Assembly: GCA_036874045.1 (NCBI GenBank) | Contig: CM072336.1 | Location: forward strand, 21,217,501 to 21,281,500 | Reading direction: 5' to 3' | Source: Cymodocea nodosa | Taxonomy: Eukaryota; Streptophyta; Magnoliopsida; Alismatales; Cymodoceaceae | DNA length: 64,000 bases | Part shown: positions 57,067 through 64,000 of the stretch, piece by piece | Numbering within the stretch: position 1 is the stretch's first letter | How the letters are laid out: each line of letters opens with the position of its first letter | Notes under the pieces: generated by a model | What the model was told of the DNA's origin: nothing | What the model saw: the letters and a program-made list of their open reading frames with translations, nothing else | The model's database searches: none | Made by a program: the position numbers and the translations under genes

Positions 57067-58020
57067 TTATTTTTCAGGAATTGTTTGTTGTAATCTTTCA
57101 GGATAGGGTGTTAAAGATTTTGATTTCAAAGACTCTTTTTCTTTCAATTGATTTGTTTGATTATTTTTAGCTTCAATTGCAGATTCAGATTGTTCTTCAG
57201 TGACTTCTAGATTTTCAGCTATTACATTTTCATTATCATTTTGATTTTTACTCTTGTCCACCTTCATATCATTTTCATTTTGAGTTCTTGGTGGTATATC
57301 AGTTCCAGGTCTTAATGTTACATATACATCTTCCAGATTTTCGTTACTTTCATGATGTTTTTGTATATCATTTTCGTGATTATGATCTTCAATTGTTTTT
57401 AGTTTTAAAGTGCATTCTTTAAATTCTCTTACATTTGTGTTTTCTGTTTGTTGTATATTTTGCAAGTTGTGCAGGTTTAAAACATTATAATTTTCATTGT
57501 CTTGTTGTAAAACTTGTATTTTCATTGCATTTTTGTCTAATACTTTTAATTTTGTTTCCAAATCATCTAATTTCATTGCATTCAATTTTTGATCAATTTT
57601 CTTTATGGCTTTTTCAGTTTCGTAAATTATATCCTGTTTAGGTTCTGAATATGCCTCATTATAGTTTAATTGGTTGACTTCTTGTTGTTGACACACAAAG
57701 TATTCCAGTTTGTCCAGATTTTGTTCTATACTATGCTCCAGTCTGTCATAGCTATCCTAAACTTCAGTGTCTCTCATCATATTACACATTCTATATTGAC
57801 CATCAGTTGGGTAAATTATAGGATTCTCATACTCGGCTCTATTATATTGAGGATAATTCATTTGTTGTTCATGGGATCTATCAATCTGTAAATGTCTCAA
57901 TTTCAAACAATAAGAAATGTTGTGTCCTTCAGAATTGCAGAATTCACATATGCTAATTAAAGGTTTCAAAAATCTTTGAGCATAAGCATATGCCATATTC
58001 TCAATTACAGAAGAAAACAC
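57067..58020 (-). other. Gag zinc-knuckle region and linker of the Athila-like element
   Basis: Starting about 100 bases from the primer site, the minus strand encodes a short segment with a CCHC knuckle (CEFCNSEGHNISYC), then an Asn/Glu/Gln-rich linker that leads to protease. The capsid domain that should precede the knuckle is absent here and is found at 48.4-49.2 kb. Confidence 0.8.
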
Positions 58021-58120
58021 ACAACTCTGACTATTAAAATGAAACAGCTCTAATAGTTGCTTATATCTATTCCATTCAATTCAGTTCAATTCAATTCAGT
58101 TCATTTCAGTTCAATTCAAT

Positions 58121-58138
58121 TCCCCGGCAACGGCGCCA
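58121..58138 (-). promoter_or_regulatory. tRNA-Asp primer-binding site
   Basis: On the minus strand this reads TGGCGCCGTTGCCGGGGA, exactly complementary to the 3' end of plant tRNA-Asp(GUC), seven bases from the LTR edge. Athila elements are known to use tRNA-Asp. Confidence 0.9.
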
Positions 58139-58145
58139 TAAAACT

Positions 58146-60006
58146 TGTTCGTGTTTTCCCAGCACTACACTAGAAAAACTTGGATTTGTTACTTCTATTT
58201 TTACTTAGTTAATTTATCTTTATGCCTATTCTTTCTTTTAGAAGTAAACAAACAACCTTTAATACAATTTAGATATTAATTCCAATTTGTACTTTAACTG
58301 CAAGTGCACAGTGTCTATTGTATTAGTGTGCAAGTACAGGTCGATCCCATAGGGAATTGCTGACGAATTTAAGAAATGTTTGATTGTGAACAATTCAAAT
58401 TTATATTCAATAAGCACTCCGTTGAGTTACAGTTAACTCAACGGACTAAGTTCGTTGAGTTATGGCTAACTCAACGGACTATCCTCGTGGACTTAAGTTA
58501 ACTCCACGAGCCTGTCTCTTCTTTATAATACTGCTATTTACAGAGGAATTCGGCCAACCATTGGGCGATTCCATAGATTGTAAATAACATCAATTAAGCT
58601 TTTTAATGCTAGTTAACATTGGATTTATCATTATGCAATACTAACATTCAGATGATTCAAACAGTAACCATTAAAATCTTTAAGTTGTTTTGTACGAACT
58701 AATTTCAGTAAACTTTAAAATTAAAACTAACATACAACAATCATAAAACTGATACAGATAACATTAATCACGATACAACACAAACAATACAACACTCAAA
58801 TACAACATACAAACAAAGATAAATTATTTTTGGTATTTTTGTTTTGATGTGAACATGGAAATGGGCGAAAGGTGAAATGTAAAGTAATTTCACTTGACGG
58901 TAAATACTTCCGACACTACTTGCAATGCGATTACACCACTGAAAATTGAACCACTTACAATTCTGTCTCCTCTCCCTATAGAATCGCAAGTCTAGAATTG
59001 CAAGATGATCTCCTCTTCAACATACAGGCATCAACTCAAAGCCAAGGCTAAAAGCTTTACGATCTCCTGAAATATGAGTCGGCGCTTGGTGAAAATGTCT
59101 TCCCTTCCCACGACGCGATCACTCCTCACAGTGGTTGTCAGGCACTGTGTTTGGCTCGGAATCGACCCGACATCAGGCAAGTATCCTCACAGACCTCTGA
59201 TGATTGGTGATTATGGTGGTGATACGATGGTTGGTGTGATACTTCAGAGAATCGCCGATACTGTTTGCAGAAAGCTCGGTGCTCCTCCTTTGAATACACT
59301 AGTCGTCCATCGATCACACTATTTATTTTTTCTTCTTTTCTTTTATATTTCTTCAGTGGTAACTACTTCTACTTGATTGATCGGTTGGATTTCCTTCCTT
59401 CAGATCAAGGGTGATGATTTCTTTCTCCCTACGCGATTGAATTCCTACGTGATACGTGCGAACATGGTTTTTCCTTCCAACTATGTGTTCTTGCAACCGC
59501 TCTAGTGGCATATTAGAAAATATATAGTCCGTAGAGTTACAGATAACTCAACGGACTTCCTTCGTTGATTTAACTATAAAACACGTGCAAAAATAACAAC
59601 TTAAGTTTATAGCGCTAACCTAACGCATTGTCTTAGTGTATTTTCATGTAACTCAACGCGTGCAGTTATACTAACTTAACGAGTTATAACGTAAGTAAAT
59701 CTGCCAGCTCTCAACACGTGTCAGTAGTAGTTTAAACATAAAATAACATTTCAGAGAGTTACAGGTATAACTATCCGATGCTCAGATGCATTTTCAGATA
59801 CTTAAGAATTTCACAGCCTGCAATTTACCGACAGTTTATAAATATACTAAATTAACATTAATTTCCCAAAATTAAGCAGATTCTTCAATTAAAGCATATA
59901 ACAGTGCAATTATAACATAATGGCTTAATTCTCATATGATAAGCTAAATATTATGCAATTAACCATCATTTAACCGTTAATAATATGCACTTTTTCATTC
60001 TAAACA
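58146..60006 (-). repeat. 5' LTR of the Athila-like element
   Basis: 1861 bp, about 3% different from the 3' LTR over the part compared. It includes the palindromes near 58420-58510 and 59520-59690 and an antisense frame of 100 codons (59074-59376). Confidence 0.9.
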
Positions 60007-60011
60007 CCAAG

Positions 60012-60914
60012 CCCTAAGTAGAGTTGGCTTAAAAAGGTCAAATAGCTTACTTAAAGAGGATGCTAAGCCTTAAATACATTGGAGTCTCTCCTCTCTTTTT
60101 TTAATTTGAATGAAATACAGAAATAAGTAATAGAGTTAACAATTTAGACTTTCTAGCTTTTATCTTATTCAGTTTACAAAAGATAATTCATAGAGATATA
60201 CCTACAGAAACTTAAAAGATTTCAATAATGAGTACACAACTTAAGACAAATAAATATCGTACATTATGTGTAAAGAGTAGATAATAACAAAAATAACAAG
60301 GATTATATGCACAGATTATGTCAGGATTGTTATAACACCTTGAAAGATAAATTAAGCTTGAGTGCATTGCCCTCTTCTTCTTCTTTTTTATATTCATATA
60401 TATATATATTATGTATTACCTCCCACAATATCATGTTTTTACGTGATCATAATCTCTTGCTTAGGGGAAAGATAACCAGTTACTCAATGACAAGTGAGAA
60501 CAGGTAATTTTTTTTTTTTTAAATATAATCTGAATTACTTGCAAAATGAGTTTTTAGTCAGCACATCCCAAACCAGTTGGTTTAAGTGACTAGGGTTTAA
60601 GATCCCCCAACGAACTTAATTACTCTAGTAATTACAAACAAAAAATAAACAAAAATAAAACAAGACAGTAAATTAAATTAGAGGCAACCGCAAGACTTAA
60701 TTTTTCTAACAGAATGTTAATAACTTTCCTTTAATAAAAAGTACATACTTTCTATGTATTTTCCTGTTAAAATCTCTGTAATAGCATATACATAAGTAAT
60801 AAAAATATAGTTGGCATTCACATTGAATCAAATTAACTTTTCCTTAAGTAATCTTTTCTGAATTTTTCTTAAATAAATTGACTTCAATAAAAATCAGAAT
60901 TTCATAAATTCTTA
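60012..60914. other. Continuation of the sequence interrupted by the Athila-like element
   Basis: Removing 45263-60011 restores a continuous sequence through a single CCAAG. This part is AT-rich with T tracts and reads like the 3' noncoding region of an older gypsy element (element D). No gene is seen. Confidence 0.45.
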
Positions 60915-61807
60915 ACTACCAGAAAACTGTAATTCGAAAATATGTTATTTTGTTTTTTTTTTAATAAAAAAAGACATTAAATTCTAAAACTACCTTATAA
61001 CAAACCAAAATACAATGAACAGGACCATTTAAATATTAGATAACCTACAGATACCAAGTTCTAATCGTAATTTTGAAAATGTATTTTCATCTAAGGGTTT
61101 TGTAAATAGATCTGCTAATTGTTTTGTGGTAGGAACAAAATTTAATACTATTTTTCCTTTTATAACATTATCCCTTAGAAAATGATGTCGAACTTCTATA
61201 TGTTTTGCTCGTGAATGTAAGACAAGATTTTTAGATAAACTTATAGCAAAACTACTATCACAGAAAATCTTAGTTGGTTCATAGTTTAAATTAAAATCTT
61301 TTAAGGTTTGTCTGATCCACAGGATTTGAGCACAGCAAAGTGCAGCAACTATATATTCAGCTTTAGTTGTAGATAATGCTACACAATTTTACTTTTCGCT
61401 AAACCATGACACTAAAGAATTACCTAACAATTGACAAGTGCCACTGGTGCTTTTTCTTTCAGACTTACATCCTGCGAAATCAGCATCACTATAACCTACT
61501 AAAGAACTGCATTTAAAGTAAAACAGTCTGAAATTGATGGTTCCTAATAGATATTTAAAAATTTGTTTAACAACAAGTAGGTGTGATTTCTTAGGATTTG
61601 ATTGATATCTAGCACAAGTACACACACTAAACATAATATCTGGTCAGCTAGCTGTTAAATAGAGTAATGAACCAATCATACTTCTATATTGTTTTACATC
61701 TACAGTTTTTCCAGAGTCATCTTTATCCAACTTGGTGATAGTACTCATTGGTGTATTCTTTGTTTTAGTGTTGTCTAAACCAAACCTCTTTAATAAATCT
61801 TGAGTAT
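60915..61807 (-). mobile_element. Copia pol fragment, second copy of the copia-1 family
   Basis: RNase H and the end of reverse transcriptase on the minus strand, closely matching 7105-8035 (well above 90% by eye). It ends abruptly in the RT region where a gypsy LTR begins. It is broken at several points. The rest would lie beyond the window if the LTR is a simple insertion. Confidence 0.85.
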
Positions 61808-63209
61808 TGTTTGGGTTTTCCCAGCACTACACTAGAAAAACTTAGATTTGTTACTTCTATTTTTACTTATTTAATTTATCATTATGCTTATTCTTTCTTT
61901 TAGAAGTAAATAAACAACCTTTAATACAATTTAGATATTAATTCCAATTTGTACTTTAACTACAAGTGCACAGTGTCTATTGTATCAGTGTGCAAGTACA
62001 GGTCGATCCCACAGGGAATTGTTGACGAATTTAAGAAATGTTTGATTGTGAACAATTCAAATTTATATTCAATAAGCACTCCGTTGAGTTACAGTTAACT
62101 CAACAGACTAAGTTCGTTGAGTTATGGCTAACTCAACGGACTATCCTCGTGAACTTAAGTTAACTCCACGAGCCTGTCTCTTCTTTATAATACTGCTATT
62201 TATAAAGGAATTCGGCCAACCATTGGGCGATTCCATAGATTGTAAATAACATCAATTAAGCTTTTTAATGCTAGTTAACATTGGATTTATCATTATGCAA
62301 TACTAACATTCAGATGATTCAAACAGTAACCATTAAAATCTTTAAGTTGTTTTGTACGAACCAATTTCAGTAAACTGTAAAATTAAAACTAACATAAAAC
62401 AATCATAAAACTGATACAGATAACATTAATCACGACATAACACAAACAATACAACACTCAAATACAACATACAAACAAAGATAAATTGTTTTTGGTATTT
62501 TTGTTTTGATGTGAACATGGAAATGGGCGAAAGGTGAAATGTAGAGTAATCTCACTTGATAGTGAATACTTCTGATACTACTTGCAACACGATTATACCA
62601 CTGAAAATTAAACCACTTACAATTCTGTCTCCTCTTCCTATAGAATCGCGAGTCCAAAATTGCAAGATGATCTCCTCTTCAGCATACAGGCATCAACCCG
62701 AAGCCAAGGCTAAAAGCTTTACGATCTCCTGAAATATGAGTCGGTGCTTGGTAAAAATGTCTTCCCTTCCCATGATGCAATCACTCCTCACAGTGGTTGT
62801 CAGGCACTGTGTTTGGCTCGGAATCGACCCGACATCAGGCAAGTATCATCACAGACCTTCGATGATTGGTGATTATGGTGGTGATAACGATGGTTAGTGT
62901 GATACTTCGGAGAATCACCAATACTGTCTATAGAAAGCTCGGTGCTCCTCCTCTGTATACACTAACCGTCCATCGATCACACACCCTTCTTTTTTTTTCT
63001 TCTTTTCTTTTATATCTCTTCAGTAGTAACTGCTTATGCTTGAATGGTCGGTTGGATTTCCTTCATTCGTATCAACGGTGATGATTTCTTTCTCCGTGTG
63101 CGATTGAATTCTTGTGTGATACGTGCAAACGTGGTTTTTCCTTCCAACTGTCTGTTCCTGCAACCGCTACAGTGGCATTTTGGAAAATAACTATAAAATA
63201 CATGCAATA
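61808..63209 (-). mobile_element. Athila-family LTR, truncated, inserted in copia pol
   Basis: Begins TGTTTGGGTTTTCCCAGC and follows the 45263 and 58146 LTRs closely for about 1.4 kb before losing homology. The inner part after the GTGGCATTTTGG block is shortened. The preceding GAGTAT belongs to the copia sequence. Confidence 0.8.
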
Positions 63210-63226
63210 AAGAAATAAGCCGCTAC

Positions 63227-64000
63227 TTAGAATGAAAAAGTGCATATTATTAATGGTTAAATGATGGTTAATTGCATAATATTTAGCTTATCATATGAGA
63301 ATTAAGCCATTATGTTATAATTGCATTGTTATATGCTTTAATTAAAGAATCTGCTTAATTTTAGGGAATTAATGTTAATTTAGTACATTTATGAACTGTC
63401 GGTAAGTTGTAGGCTATGAAATTCTTAAGTATCCGAATTTTTTGATATTTCAGATAGTTATGTTTAAATTGCCAAACAGTTATGTTTAGAGAGAATATTT
63501 TATTTCCAAATGTACACGTGTTGAGATCTGGTAGATTTACTTAAGTTATAACTCGTTAAGTTAGCATAACTGTACGCGTTGAGTTGCTATATTGAACATT
63601 AATGTAACGCGTTAGGTTAGCGTTATAAACTTAAGTTGTTATTTTTTTGCACGTGTTTTATAGTTAAATCAACGAAGAAAGTCCGTTGAGTTATTTGTAA
63701 CTCCACGGATTATATATATTTTCTAAAATGCCACTGTAGCGGTTGCATGAACAGACAGTTGAAAGGAAAAACCACGTTTGCACGTATCATGCAAGAATTC
63801 AATCGCGTAGGGAGAAAGAAATCATCGTCGTTGATCTGAAGGAAGGAAATCCAACCGACCATTCAAGTAGAAGCAATTACTACGAAAGAAATATAAAAGA
63901 AAAGAAGAAAAAAAGAAGAAGGGTGTGATCGATGGACAGCCAGTGTATACAAAGGAGGAGCACCGAGCTTTCTACAGACAGTATCGGCGATTCTCCGAAG
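63227..64000 (+). mobile_element. Athila-family LTR in inverted orientation, cut by the window end
   Basis: Begins TTAGAATGAAAAAGTGC, lacking the first few bases of the LTR start, and follows the family sequence in the same orientation as the solo LTR at 31065. It forms an inverted pair with 61808-63209. Confidence 0.8.

Larger units (their letters stand above)
45263..60006 (-). mobile_element. Structurally complete Athila-like Ty3/gypsy element with displaced gag
   Basis: LTRs of 1862 bp (45263-47124) and 1861 bp (58146-60006) have TG...CA ends and are flanked by a perfect 5-bp duplication, CCAAG (45258-45262 and 60007-60011). Reading the minus strand, the order is 5' LTR, tRNA-Asp primer site, gag zinc knuckle (about 57.76-58.02 kb), a linker of about 200 residues, pol (about 53.36-57.02 kb), a repeat-rich spacer, ORFX (about 50.3-52.56 kb), a spacer with palindromes, the gag capsid domain (48448-49188), about 1.3 kb of noncoding DNA, a purine tract and the 3' LTR. 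The pol sequence (FLDGYSGYNQIP, FMDDF) is of the Athila lineage. LTRs differ by about 3% over the first 950 bases compared by eye, mostly transitions. At a rate of 1.3e-8 per site per year this suggests roughly 1-1.5 million years. It is a fossil with a handful of breaks (about five to ten). Confidence 0.9.

Noticed and set aside
58121-58138. Possible tRNA-Asp gene
   Set aside because: Only the last 18 bases of tRNA-Asp are present, directly beside an LTR: this is a primer-binding site and not a tRNA gene.

Overview
The window is nuclear DNA from a flowering plant. It holds two intron-bearing host genes, plant LTR retrotransposons (Ty1/copia and Athila-like Ty3/gypsy), a nuclear piece of plastid DNA, and long AT-rich intergenic stretches. 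I cannot name the species. The helicase sequence would fit a non-grass monocot, but that is a weak impression.

Layout. 1-7.1 kb is AT-rich intergenic DNA built from degenerate dispersed repeats and several local segment duplications; a small plastid ycf1 fragment lies at 4.59-4.72 kb. 7.1-15.5 kb is a nest of two copia fossils: a minus-strand element with its 5' LTR at 11188-12460, set into an older plus-strand element that ends at 15485. 15.5-17.8 kb is intergenic. 17.8-23.3 kb is a complete DEAD-box RNA helicase gene (RH20-like, 10 exons, 495 codons) with a 1.8-kb DNA transposon in intron 5. 24.28-26.52 kb, convergent with it, is a complete eight-exon cytochrome P450 gene of the CYP90D type (481 codons, brassinosteroid synthesis). 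26.7-31.1 kb is intergenic with a microsatellite, a minisatellite and one unassigned exon-like fragment.

31 kb to the end is a retrotransposon graveyard: a probable solo gypsy LTR (31065-33312), a copia gag remnant, a gypsy LTR remnant, two partial copia elements in a row (LTRs at 36610-37762 and 40145-41358), and a structurally complete Athila-like element at 45263-60006 with paired LTRs of 1862 and 1861 bp, a tRNA-Asp primer-binding site, a purine tract and a perfect 5-bp target duplication (CCAAG). Beyond it are another copia pol fragment and two more copies of the Athila-type LTR in inverted orientation at the window's end.

The most unusual signals are in the Athila-like element and its neighbours. 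Its gag capsid domain lies downstream of pol, next to the 3' LTR, while the gag zinc knuckle is in the normal place after the primer-binding site. An extra ORF (called ORFX here) between integrase and the displaced gag is clearly related to an ORF in the neighbouring copia-LTR elements. Short palindromes built on TAACTCAACG recur in the LTRs and again upstream of the internal ORFs. The copia LTRs carry a similar but different palindrome vocabulary.

How the genes work together: RH20 and CYP90D are ordinary host genes in tail-to-tail orientation with no evident functional link. The rest is transposon-derived.
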